This document shows positions 1 to 7,081 of a stretch of 53,640 nt of DNA, one piece after another. The notes below the pieces were generated by a model. The model saw only the letters and a list, made by a program, of their open reading frames with translations. It was not told where the DNA came from and did no database searches. Each line of letters begins with the position of its first letter. Position 1 is the stretch's first letter. Source of the DNA: a virus; IMG/VR virus record IMGVR_UViG_3300022751_000002, positions 1 through 53,640 of that record, one strand, 5' to 3'. Made by a program: the position numbers and the translations under genes.

Positions 1-127
1 AAAAAAATTATCACAATCGCAATATTATTAATTATCACATTTGCTTCTGCTCAAAAAACTAGCAAAAAAGAAATTGAGCAAATTATTAAAGATCAATCTG
101 ATGGTGTTTATAATAATACTGCATCGG
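1..127. repeat. Terminal direct repeat, copy 1 (circular closure)
   Basis: Bases 1-127 are identical to 53514-53640, including the leading run of seven A. The repeat lies inside one open gene, so it is not a separate element. A length of exactly 127 matches the largest k-mer of common short-read assemblers, so I infer an assembly overlap from a circular or circularly permuted molecule of 53,513 bp rather than a biological terminal repeat. Confidence 0.95.
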
Positions 128-678
128 CAACAAAAACAGTTTATTCCGATGGTAAAGCAGTTATTTCTACCGTTTACAAAGACGCGAAAGATTTAGCTCC
201 TAAAATTAGCCAGGGCATAAATGAAATAGCAAAAGGCTTAAAGATTGGTGCGGAATCCGTTTGGCATATTTTGGTTAAGCAGCAATTAGTTTGGTCAATT
301 TGCTTTCTAATCCTTACAATTGCTTCTATATTTAATTGGTGTATGTTTTACAAAAGGCATTTAACATCGAAACTTACTGAAGAAAATTTTGTAAAAGGTT
401 TTGAAGATATAATTGGAGAGGTTGAAAATCCAAATTATGATAGATACGGTCATAGTTCTAGGCTAGAAAAATATATTAATGGTCCGATTGGAAAAAGAGA
501 AATATTGATGCCTATTGAAAATAAAAATAATGGTTGGTTTGGAAGATTTCATTTTGCAGTTTGTGTTTTACTTTCAGCATTCAGCGCATACCATTTTGGT
601 GATATGCTAACAGGTTTTTTAAATCCGGAATACGGCGCAATGAAAGATATTTTATTTGTTGCTTTAAAATTAAAATAA
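1..678 (+). CDS. Signal-peptide membrane protein (3' part; starts at 53511)
   Basis: The frame is open from base 1 and continues the ATG at 53511, giving a 226-residue protein across the junction. The N-terminus MKKIITIAILLIITFASAQ is a classic signal peptide ending in Ala-Gln. Two hydrophobic segments follow (around residues 92-113 and 178-196, the second in FHFAVCVLLSAFSAYHFGDM), and the C-terminus has an NPEYGAMKDIL stretch seen in some holin-like phage proteins. I infer an envelope protein, perhaps involved in lysis or superinfection exclusion; the family is not recognised. A shorter reading from TTG 271 would lose the signal peptide and is less likely. Confidence 0.75.
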   Translation, partial: KKIITIAILLIITFASAQKTSKKEIEQIIKDQSDGVYNNTASATKTVYSDGKAVISTVYKDAKDLAPKISQGINEIAKGLKIGAESVWHILVKQQLVWSICFLILTIASIFNWCMFYKRHLTSKLTEENFVKGFEDIIGEVENPNYDRYGHSSRLEKYINGPIGKREILMPIENKNNGWFGRFHFAVCVLLSAFSAYHFGDMLTGFLNPEYGAMKDILFVALKLK

Positions 679-683
679 ACATC

Positions 684-869
684 ATGGCACGTTTTATAAG
701 TTTATCGCCCACAATACCTGTACCCGATCAGATTTTAATAATTGAGCATTGGAAACACAAGCCAAACAACACTATCGCGAATTTGTCTGAAACATTCCAT
801 TACAGCCAACATAAAATAAATCATTTGATTAACGAATATTTAAAATCAAAACCATCCAATGGCAAATAA
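684..869 (+). CDS. Small protein with helix-turn-helix character
   Basis: This 61-residue protein starts at ATG 684, five bases after the membrane protein. It is basic at its C-terminus, and its middle (TIANLSETFHYSQHKINHLI) reads like a helix-turn-helix, as in small phage regulators. That is inference from residue pattern only. Its last 11 bases overlap the next small gene in another frame, so the two are probably translationally coupled. Confidence 0.6.
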   Translation: MARFISLSPTIPVPDQILIIEHWKHKPNNTIANLSETFHYSQHKINHLINEYLKSKPSNGK

Positions 870-1035
870 ATCAGAAATTCAGGAAAGAATCAATAATTAC
901 GAAGAAAAGTTGATCGAATATAAATCAGGCTTTAAATTTAAGCATCGTATTCCGGCAACCGAAAGCCTTTTAGCTTTTTGGAAAGGTCAATTGGCAAAGC
1001 AACAAAGAATCGATAACCGCGTTGCAAATGCTTAA
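859..1035 (+). CDS. Small charged protein, 58 aa
   Basis: The ORF starts MANKSEIQERINNYEEKL and ends with TAA at 1033. It overlaps the preceding gene by 11 nt and the following one by 8 nt, a typical coupled cassette. It is rich in Lys, Glu and Gln and probably helical. No family is recognised. Confidence 0.55.
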   Translation: MANKSEIQERINNYEEKLIEYKSGFKFKHRIPATESLLAFWKGQLAKQQRIDNRVANA

Positions 1036-1228
1036 TCCTGAAATAACATATCATCGTAAAAACAAAATACTTTATGATTCATCCGGAAACGATGTTGTAA
1101 AGTTCAAAGAAATTACAGCCGATGCGGAAAACCTAACCGGTGTTTTAGTTGAAAACATGAATAAATACATCGCATGTTATCCGGAGCGAATAGAAATTAT
1201 AGAAAAACAACAATTAACTTTATTTTAA
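1028..1228 (+). CDS. Small hypothetical protein, 66 aa
   Basis: I chose ATG 1028 (MLNPEITYHRKNK) over the upstream TTG 1022 because ATG starts dominate this genome and 1028 overlaps the previous stop by only 8 nt. The C-terminus ends in QQLTLF. No motif is recognised. Confidence 0.6.
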   Translation: MLNPEITYHRKNKILYDSSGNDVVKFKEITADAENLTGVLVENMNKYIACYPERIEIIEKQQLTLF

Positions 1229-1233
1229 AAATT

Positions 1234-2397
1234 ATGAAAAAAGCAATTGCAATGCGCTGCACTAGAGAACAATTTGAAGCTATCGCTCCGATATTAAATA
1301 AAAACAAATTATCAGTTACCGGTATTGGTGATTTTGATATTTATAAATACCTAACAAATAATATTGAATGTTCAGGCAAAATCTCAAATATAACCAAAAC
1401 CGCTTCTAGAAAAAACATTTATGAACATTACGGAACATGGAACGAAAATATATTCCTTGATGCCTGTGGAATTAAAATCGAAAAACCAATCAGAACTAAC
1501 AAACTAACCGAACTCGAAAAACGTGTTGCGATTTTGGAACATAAAGTTGATTTGAAAAAGATTGCTGATATGCCGTTTAATCCTGAATTAAAGCAACCAT
1601 TTTCAGGAAAAAAATACGAATATATATTAAAAGCAATCAAAGATGGTAAAATTGTAATTCCTAAAACCACAAACATTATCGAGGAATTTAAAAATCACAA
1701 ACCTATGAGTTTGAATTTCGGTTTAGACTTTGGATATGGATTTATGCAACCCCATATTTCAGATTCATTAGGTATTTACGATCAATATTTGTCATTAAAA
1801 CAGGAAAACAACAAACTAAAACTTCGCATCGAAGAATTAGAAGCCGAAAACAAAGCTATTTTATCCGCTCCAAATTCTGCTGCAATCAGTTTTACTGCAT
1901 CATCTACTTTTGATTTTAAAGATATGCCAATCGCAGGAACCGATGTTAAAGAGTTGGAAGTCGGAAAGTGGTATAAAAATAAAGATCATGGATACGAAAA
2001 TGTTTTAGGGCATTGTTCTAAAATAATCATGCATGATGAATTTTATGGATATGGATTTGATACGGAAGGAAATTGGAATAACTATCAAGAAGAACAAGAA
2101 TTTGGTTCTAATGACAATTGGAGAGAAGCCACCGAACAAGAAGTAACCGAAGCTTTGACTAAAGAGGCGGTTAAGAGAGGGTTTAAAGAAGGTGTCGCTG
2201 TTGAATATCCGTGGTTTTCACAATTAAACAAACAGCATAATATTTATACTCCTGACTTTAAAGAAGAAAGTGTATTAGAGAACGAACGATTTTTATATTT
2301 AGGATGTTGCGTTTTTTGCGGTGGTCAATGGGCTGAAATAATCCCAACAATCTCCAAAGAAGATGCTGAAAAAGAATTGGGTAAAAAAATAATTTAA
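1234..2397 (+). CDS. Hypothetical phage protein with coiled coil, 387 aa
   Basis: Start chosen at ATG 1234 (MKKAIAMRCTREQFEAI), in the usual aaaattATG context, rather than TTG 1174, which would overlap the previous gene. It contains a short coiled coil (about residues 190-210, SLKQENNKLKLRIEELEAEN). The C-terminal third is rich in Trp, Tyr and Gly and contains LEVGKWYKN, a pattern seen in several Bacteroidetes phage hypotheticals, then a Cys pair (LGCCVFCGGQW). It ends a cassette: the next 300 bases are non-coding and contain a terminator. No function is assigned. Confidence 0.75.
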   Translation: MKKAIAMRCTREQFEAIAPILNKNKLSVTGIGDFDIYKYLTNNIECSGKISNITKTASRKNIYEHYGTWNENIFLDACGIKIEKPIRTNKLTELEKRVAILEHKVDLKKIADMPFNPELKQPFSGKKYEYILKAIKDGKIVIPKTTNIIEEFKNHKPMSLNFGLDFGYGFMQPHISDSLGIYDQYLSLKQENNKLKLRIEELEAENKAILSAPNSAAISFTASSTFDFKDMPIAGTDVKELEVGKWYKNKDHGYENVLGHCSKIIMHDEFYGYGFDTEGNWNNYQEEQEFGSNDNWREATEQEVTEALTKEAVKRGFKEGVAVEYPWFSQLNKQHNIYTPDFKEESVLENERFLYLGCCVFCGGQWAEIIPTISKEDAEKELGKKII

Positions 2398-2494
2398 TCA
2401 GTCAAGCGACATAACAACAAAATAGAAATCATGAAATAGCAAATAAAAACCCAGTAATTAAACCATTTTAAAAATAATTAATCAATGCACTTTT

Positions 2495-2593
2495 TCTTAG
2501 GTTTTAAACTGATAGCTTAATTACAAAACCTCATGCGAAGTATAGTAACATGATTCAATAAAAAACCTCAGCAATAACGTTGAGGTTTTTTTA
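2495..2593 (+). ncRNA. Alternating-hairpin 3' region with repeated terminator arm
   Basis: AGGTTTT (2499-2505), AAAACCTCA (2525-2533), AAAACCTCA (2562-2570) and TGAGGTTTT (2581-2589) are mutually complementary in alternation, so the 5' terminator arm exists twice and each copy can pair with either partner. Between them, TCATG/CATGA closes a 13-nt loop (2536-2548) containing GAAGTATAGTA, identical to the loop of the hairpin at 8716-8748. This suggests competing folds or a protein-binding loop; the role is unknown. The rest of 2398-2494 shows no gene. Confidence 0.4.
2559..2593 (+). terminator. Rho-independent terminator
   Basis: AAAAACCTCA (2561-2570) and TGAGGTTTTT (2581-2590) form a 10-bp stem with a 10-nt loop, followed by T-rich sequence. 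It lies 160 nt after the 387-residue gene and before the promoter of the ParB/terminase cassette. Confidence 0.8.
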
Positions 2594-2637
2594 TTTCCAA
2601 AAATGAACGTTTTGTCTCCAAAAACAACCAAAAATTA

Positions 2638-2707
2638 TATAAAACCGTTATAAATAATCCGTTTTTGAATACTTTTTGTACATTTGCTTTAAATTTTAGT
2701 ACATTTA
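2638..2707 (+). promoter_or_regulatory. Promoter region of the ParB/terminase cassette
   Basis: There are two -7 type boxes: TACATTTG at 2679-2686 and TACATTTA at 2700-2707. The second lies only 5 nt before ATG 2712, so a leaderless transcript is possible. A degenerate copy of the genome's 17-bp palindrome (TATAAAACCGTTATAAA) is at 2638-2654 but at different spacing (33 or 54 nt) from the strict group. Confidence 0.5.
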
Positions 2708-2711
2708 CAAC

Positions 2712-3002
2712 ATGGAAACGAATCAGTATCAAAAAATTGTAGCAAAAGAACTTAACGCTATTTGGTTTTACTATACTAAACAGCAAAAACTAAATCATAT
2801 AAAGCACTTGTTAACCAATTGCAAAAAATATATTGTTCATGAAGTAAATAAGCTTATTGTTTTTAATTGGAAAGATTACTGCCAAGTGATAAATACAGAA
2901 AGCAATACTTTAAAATATTTTGATTCGGAAGAAGAAGCGTTAAATTATTGTCTTGATGCTTTTAAAAATAGTGAATCATCCAAACAAGAAAAATTATTCT
3001 AA
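2712..3002 (+). CDS. Hypothetical protein, 96 aa
   Basis: First gene of the 2.7-4.2 kb cassette, just after two -7 boxes. It is Lys-rich with several Tyr and Trp and ends KNSESSKQEKLF. The stop TAA shares its last A with the next ATG (TAATG at 3000-3004), so it is coupled to the ParB-like gene. No family is recognised. Confidence 0.65.
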   Translation: METNQYQKIVAKELNAIWFYYTKQQKLNHIKHLLTNCKKYIVHEVNKLIVFNWKDYCQVINTESNTLKYFDSEEEALNYCLDAFKNSESSKQEKLF

Positions 3003-3586
3003 TGGAAACGAAAAGCATACAAATAGAATTTCTAAATCATAACACAGGACAAATCGAAGGATTGCCAAAAAACCCACGTGTTATAAAAGATTCCAGGTTT
3101 AAAAAATTGGTTCAGTCCATAAAAGAAGATCCTGAAATGCTAGAGCTTCGCGAATTAATCGTTATTCCTTACAAACGCCAATTCGTAGTAATAGCAGGAA
3201 ACCAACGCTTAAAAGCTTGCACAGAATTAGGATATAAAGAAATGATATGTAAAATATTGCCTGCTCAAACATCAATTGATAAGCTAAAAGCAATTACCAT
3301 AAAAGATAATATAAGTTTCGGCCAACACGATTGGGAATCACTTAATTTAGAATGGAATGATTTGCAGCTTTCGAATTGGGGCTTAGATATAGAAAAGAAA
3401 ATTGATCCCATCGGAAATAGTTCAATTGCAAAGAACGAAACCAAAAATACCAAATCCATAATGATTGCTTTTGATATAAATGAATATGATGAAGCCTTTG
3501 CGCTAATCAAGTATTTTAAAGACCGTGGTTATAATATCGGTAGTTCATTAGTACAATTGCTAAAAAAAGAAAAAGAAACGCTTTAA
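3002..3586 (+). CDS. ParB N-terminal domain protein
   Basis: The N-terminal 100 residues have the ParB/sulfiredoxin nuclease-like fold signature: NPRVIKDSRFKKLVQSI near residues 24-40 and the ParB box VIAGNQRLKACTELG at 63-77, equivalent to GERRxxA. Phage proteins of this type often sit directly before the small terminase gene, as here, and are thought to act in DNA binding or packaging; some ParB-fold proteins are nucleases or CTPases. The C-terminal half (DYFKDRGYNIGSS-like region) has no recognised motif. Translation is coupled to the upstream gene. Confidence 0.8.
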   Translation: METKSIQIEFLNHNTGQIEGLPKNPRVIKDSRFKKLVQSIKEDPEMLELRELIVIPYKRQFVVIAGNQRLKACTELGYKEMICKILPAQTSIDKLKAITIKDNISFGQHDWESLNLEWNDLQLSNWGLDIEKKIDPIGNSSIAKNETKNTKSIMIAFDINEYDEAFALIKYFKDRGYNIGSSLVQLLKKEKETL

Positions 3587-3598
3587 AACGTAATTAAA

Positions 3599-4021
3599 AT
3601 GGCTTATACTAAAAGACAATTATATAAAAAAGCATTGGAAGTTGCTGATAAAGAGCAATGCTTCTTCATTGAAGAGGTTTGTTGTAAGATACCGTGTTCT
3701 AAGACTTTATTTTATGAAAGATTCCCTATTGGCTCAAACGAAATGAACGAGGTAAAGAGAATAATTGCTAACAACCGAGTTAAGACCACAGGAACAATGA
3801 TTCGAAAATGGGTAACGTCTGAGGCACCTGCTTTACAAATTGGAGCAATGAAGATACTTGGTACTAAAAAACAGGCTCACGCATTAAACGGTTCTAAACA
3901 AGAAACAACGCTTAAAGGCGATAAAGATCATCCGATTGAATTCAATGATGAGGTTTCAAGAAATAAACTTATTGCTGAACTTACAAAAGAGTTGGCAGAA
4001 TCAGGAATTAAAGTAGAATAA
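3599..4021 (+). CDS. Terminase small subunit candidate
   Basis: This 140-residue protein has a helix-turn-helix-like N-terminus (QLYKKALEVADKEQ, then CCKIPCSKTLFYERFP) and a body (MIRKWVTSEAPALQIGAMKI) typical of small terminase proteins of Bacteroidetes phages, which recognise the packaging start on viral DNA. Size and location (after ParB, 1.6 kb before the large subunit) agree. The identification rests on pattern and synteny, not on a search. Confidence 0.65.
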   Translation: MAYTKRQLYKKALEVADKEQCFFIEEVCCKIPCSKTLFYERFPIGSNEMNEVKRIIANNRVKTTGTMIRKWVTSEAPALQIGAMKILGTKKQAHALNGSKQETTLKGDKDHPIEFNDEVSRNKLIAELTKELAESGIKVE

Positions 4022-4022
4022 T

Positions 4023-4205
4023 ATGTTTAGAGATAAAAAATTACTCGAAAAAAGATATGATTACGTTATGAAATACATAAACGATAATCAATCTAAAAAA
4101 ATGGGCGTTATAGTTGAAGAATTATCGAACTCATTGTTTTTAACCGAAAGAACAATTTATGCTATAATTGATAAGGCTAACGGGCCAAAAAGAATAAAAA
4201 AGTAA
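4023..4205 (+). CDS. Small basic HTH-like protein, 60 aa
   Basis: ATG 4023 is one base after the preceding stop. Its centre (GVIVEELSNSLFLTERTIYAIID) resembles a helix-turn-helix recognition segment, and it has 12 Lys/Arg in 60 residues. It may be a DNA-binding accessory protein of the terminase cassette; that is inference. Confidence 0.6.
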   Translation: MFRDKKLLEKRYDYVMKYINDNQSKKMGVIVEELSNSLFLTERTIYAIIDKANGPKRIKK

Positions 4206-4476
4206 AAAATATACAAACTAATTTCAGTCTTTGGATGGTTATAATAACCACGGGTAACTCTCAGGGTCGGAAAGGCTTTTTAAATCATTACTCGCTATTG
4301 GGATTGTGAGATCGTTTATTCTGACATATAATAAACAGTAGGGCAGTAGAAAATGTGATCGGTTCGCGTTACGGTAATTGAAATTTTTATTAGGACTTTC
4401 TTAAAAAAATTATCGTTATAAAAAATACATGTGAATGAGATTGAAATTAAGTGTATGTTTTATTAAAAAAATAATC
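4206..4476 (+). ncRNA. Structured non-coding interval
   Basis: No ORF fits here and the sequence is visibly richer in G than its surroundings. Hairpins: TGGTTA/TAACCA (4237-4251), CTCGC/GTGAG with a 10-nt loop (4291-4310) and GTTTATT/AATAAAC (4314-4336). GTAAC (4254-4258) could pair with GTTAC (4368-4372) over a distance, and CAGTAG is repeated in tandem near 4336-4350. No tRNA or known RNA family could be recognised and no clear promoter or terminator frames it, so an RNA gene is only a candidate. Confidence 0.35.
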
Positions 4477-4689
4477 ATGGAAAAAGGAATTATTAAAAGA
4501 GAAGATGTTATTTGCATGGATAATTATAATCGAGATTCGGCAATACTTAAACAAGAAGCAAAGTTTTTGGAATTCATAAATAAAATCACTTTTGGGCTTA
4601 TGGAAAATCATTTGTTATTTCAGTATGATAAATTACTTGAAACATGGGTTAAAAAAATGGACGAACCAGGATATTTTGACAAACCATAA
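4477..4689 (+). CDS. Hypothetical protein, 70 aa
   Basis: Start chosen at ATG 4477 (MEKGIIKREDVICMDNYN) in the aataatcATG context; an earlier ATG 4435 would add 14 hydrophobic residues lying in the structured interval. Acidic and probably globular. No family recognised. Confidence 0.6.
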   Translation: MEKGIIKREDVICMDNYNRDSAILKQEAKFLEFINKITFGLMENHLLFQYDKLLETWVKKMDEPGYFDKP

Positions 4690-4752
4690 TCATTGATTTG
4701 TAAGATAAGTATCGAAAATTACCGGGTTTTGTGTAGGAATTAATAAAATGCT

Positions 4753-5058
4753 ATGAAAAAGACATTAATAATTATGGGAGGATCTCCAAGATGCGGAAAA
4801 GTTCTTTCTGCTCATTTGTTAGCAAATGAAAATTTTCAGGTTGTTTTCGAAAAATCTATTAAGGAACTTGAAGATTTAGGCGTAAATGACGCTTATTATA
4901 GATTCGCACAATCTATACGTGATTTATCATTTAGTTCACAAGAATTAAGTGATTCACTGTTAAAGCTTTCAGAAGCAATAAAACAAAATCCTATTGTTCC
5001 AGATCCGGAACCATCAAAATATTTTTCAAAACCAAAGAATAATTTTAAAAGAAGATAG
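4753..5058 (+). CDS. Small protein with degenerate P-loop
   Basis: The first 16 residues, MKKTLIIMGGSPRCGK, look exactly like the beta-strand and Walker A loop of a small kinase, but the essential Ser/Thr after Lys is Val (GSPRCGKVLS). The rest of the 101 residues is acidic and helical, then a Pro/Lys tail, without a Walker B or lid. It could be the eroded or re-used N-terminus of a P-loop kinase; nucleotide binding is doubtful. Confidence 0.6.
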   Translation: MKKTLIIMGGSPRCGKVLSAHLLANENFQVVFEKSIKELEDLGVNDAYYRFAQSIRDLSFSSQELSDSLLKLSEAIKQNPIVPDPEPSKYFSKPKNNFKRR

Positions 5059-5060
5059 CC

Positions 5061-5249
5061 ATGTTAGAAGTAAAAGAAGGAAAAATATTTGTTGAAGGAG
5101 TTGAAACGATTGATCCGGAATTGATCGGTTTAGCTTTCATGGACTTTGCTGAAAACATTTCAAAGAATAATGTTGATTGCGAACTTCAATTAAAAGACAA
5201 TCATTTCGATAATGATTACGTAGAAATTATATTCATCCCTAAAAATTAA
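5061..5249 (+). CDS. Small acidic protein, 62 aa
   Basis: ATG 5061 follows the previous stop by 2 nt. The sequence (MLEVKEGKIFVEGVETIDPE) alternates beta-like segments and acidic loops. No family recognised; part of the same short cassette. Confidence 0.6.
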   Translation: MLEVKEGKIFVEGVETIDPELIGLAFMDFAENISKNNVDCELQLKDNHFDNDYVEIIFIPKN

Positions 5250-5254
5250 CCATT

Positions 5255-5485
5255 ATGAAAAACCCATTCAAACAATTTGCTGCTTTCATTCAAAAAAAGT
5301 TCAGCAAAAAAGTAGATGAAAAACAAGTTACTGAAGATCTGAAACAAGAAATTGCTTATAACATTCAGCAATATCAATTGATTCAGGAAAAGAAATCTGA
5401 TTTACCACGGTCAAAACGTGATCAGGTTGAAAGAAATATTGCTGAGTATGTTCGATTAGGTCACATAACACTTATGAAAGCATGA
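5255..5485 (+). CDS. Small basic protein, 76 aa
   Basis: The N-terminal basic amphipathic stretch MKNPFKQFAAFIQKKFSKK may be membrane-active or nucleic-acid binding; the rest is helical and Gln-rich. It overlaps the next tiny gene by 4 nt (ATGA at 5482), which implies coupled translation. Confidence 0.6.
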   Translation: MKNPFKQFAAFIQKKFSKKVDEKQVTEDLKQEIAYNIQQYQLIQEKKSDLPRSKRDQVERNIAEYVRLGHITLMKA

Positions 5486-5592
5486 CAGCATTAGAACGAA
5501 TTGCCATTGTAATGGATTTTTACCATTCGCGTGGTTGCAACAAAGAATCGGTTAATGAACTTTATCGTAAAATAATTAAACGTGACAATTAA
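5482..5592 (+). CDS. Tiny protein, 36 aa
   Basis: ATG 5482 overlaps the previous stop (ATGA). The product reads MTALERIAIVMDFYHSRGCN and ends KIIKRDN. The stop codon lies within the terminator stem, so this is the last gene of the cassette before the large terminase. No family recognised. Confidence 0.5.
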   Translation: MTALERIAIVMDFYHSRGCNKESVNELYRKIIKRDN

Positions 5593-5606
5593 CAGTCACG
5601 TTTTTT
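5576..5606 (+). terminator. Rho-independent terminator before large terminase
   Basis: AACGTGAC and GTCACGTT form an 8-bp stem around an AT-rich loop (about 5579-5600), followed by TTTTTT. It separates the small-gene cassette from the terminase/portal genes; the large terminase begins 15 nt later, so some read-through must be expected. Confidence 0.8.
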
Positions 5607-5620
5607 GCATTTAAAATAAT

Positions 5621-7063
5621 ATGGAATTAAAAAGGCTGCTTTTACTTAAAAAACTACTGACCGACAAAAAACACTTTGATCTTCGGCAGTCGCTTAATGA
5701 TCCAAACTCACAACAAAACCCCAATTTTAAGATACTTCAAAAATCTATTAATGAACAGGCTTACAATGATAAAGGCGAATTGGTTGCAGGTTTTCGTGCT
5801 GCTGAATTACCTGGTTCATCACGTTCAGGGAAAACATGGTCCGGAGTTGATATAATCATTTGGCTTTGTTTATTCAAAGAAACGCATTGTACAATAAATA
5901 TTTACCGTGAAACTTACAACGAATTCAAAACAACGCTTTACGATGATTTCAAAAGGCGTTTGGATGATTTTGGTTTAGATAATCCTTTTCACAATGCCAA
6001 AGAAGTAAAAAGCTTTAAGATTGGTAAGAATGTAATTTCGTTTCTTGGTGATGGGAAACATGGTGGTGGTTGTGATTATGCTTTCTTCAATGAAGTTATG
6101 TTTATCGGAAATGCTTTGTTCGATCAGGTCGAAATGCGTTGCAGAAAGTTTTGGTGGGCAGATTATAACCCATCATTCACAGAACATTGGTTTTTCAAAG
6201 TTGCAGATAGACCTGACGTAGTAACATTAAAAACCACTTACAAAGACAATCCGTTTATATCTCCTGGTGAAAAGAATAAAATATTAGGATATGAACCATG
6301 GAAACCCGGAAGTTATATTGTTAAAGGCGATGATGTTTTTTGTTACAATAAAAAAACTGATAAAGTTGAGGTTATAAGCGAAAAGAATCAGCCGCCACCG
6401 CATCCGACAAACATTAAAAACGGAACCGCTGATGAATACATGTGGAAGGTTTACGGTCTTGGTTTACGTGGAGCAATGAAAGGTCAGATCTTTAAAAATG
6501 TTGAGTACATCGATGAATTCCCGGATATAGCTTTTTCTTATGGTTTGGATTTTGGTTTTACCGCCGATCCTTGTACGCTTACCAAATGTGCTGAAGATGA
6601 TCACAATATTTGGATTGAATTACTTTCTTATCATCCAATGGAAACATCGGAAACTGTTAGCGAATATATGGAATCGATCGGAGTTGATAAAGATCTTCCA
6701 ATAAGCGCTGATAGCTCAGATAAATATACTTCTGAGAATAACGGAACTGTTGAAATGGTCCGTGATCTTAGAAAAAAAGGTTGGAAAATATCAAAAGTCA
6801 GCAAAACAAAATCTGTTATGTTTCATTTGCTTGCTATGCGTGAAAAGAAAATTCACATTGTAAACAATCATTTGATTAAATTTGCAAAGACAGAGCAGCA
6901 AAATTATAAGTTGCGAGAGATCAACGGAATATTTATAAATCAGCCTGTTGATAAATTTAATCACATGTGGGATTCATCAAGATACAGACATATGAGCTTT
7001 AAAAGCGTTTTAGTTGAAGAACAAATGAATCAATCAGCACGCCAAGCCGGGGTAAATTATTAA
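5621..7063 (+). CDS. terL: Terminase large subunit
   Basis: This 480-residue ATPase-nuclease is the packaging motor. Walker A is GSSRSGKT at residues 65-72 and the Walker B-like segment is YAFFNE at 153-158, with Asn in place of the usual Asp before the catalytic Glu. The C-terminal RNase H-like nuclease is marked by LDFGF (Asp310), ISADSSDK (Asp364) and DKFNHMWDSSRY (Asp444, Asp451). The length is normal for the phage terminase large-subunit family. The portal gene follows 18 nt downstream, the expected order. Confidence 0.92.
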   Translation: MELKRLLLLKKLLTDKKHFDLRQSLNDPNSQQNPNFKILQKSINEQAYNDKGELVAGFRAAELPGSSRSGKTWSGVDIIIWLCLFKETHCTINIYRETYNEFKTTLYDDFKRRLDDFGLDNPFHNAKEVKSFKIGKNVISFLGDGKHGGGCDYAFFNEVMFIGNALFDQVEMRCRKFWWADYNPSFTEHWFFKVADRPDVVTLKTTYKDNPFISPGEKNKILGYEPWKPGSYIVKGDDVFCYNKKTDKVEVISEKNQPPPHPTNIKNGTADEYMWKVYGLGLRGAMKGQIFKNVEYIDEFPDIAFSYGLDFGFTADPCTLTKCAEDDHNIWIELLSYHPMETSETVSEYMESIGVDKDLPISADSSDKYTSENNGTVEMVRDLRKKGWKISKVSKTKSVMFHLLAMREKKIHIVNNHLIKFAKTEQQNYKLREINGIFINQPVDKFNHMWDSSRYRHMSFKSVLVEEQMNQSARQAGVNY

Positions 7064-7081
7064 TTAATATAATAAATAGTT

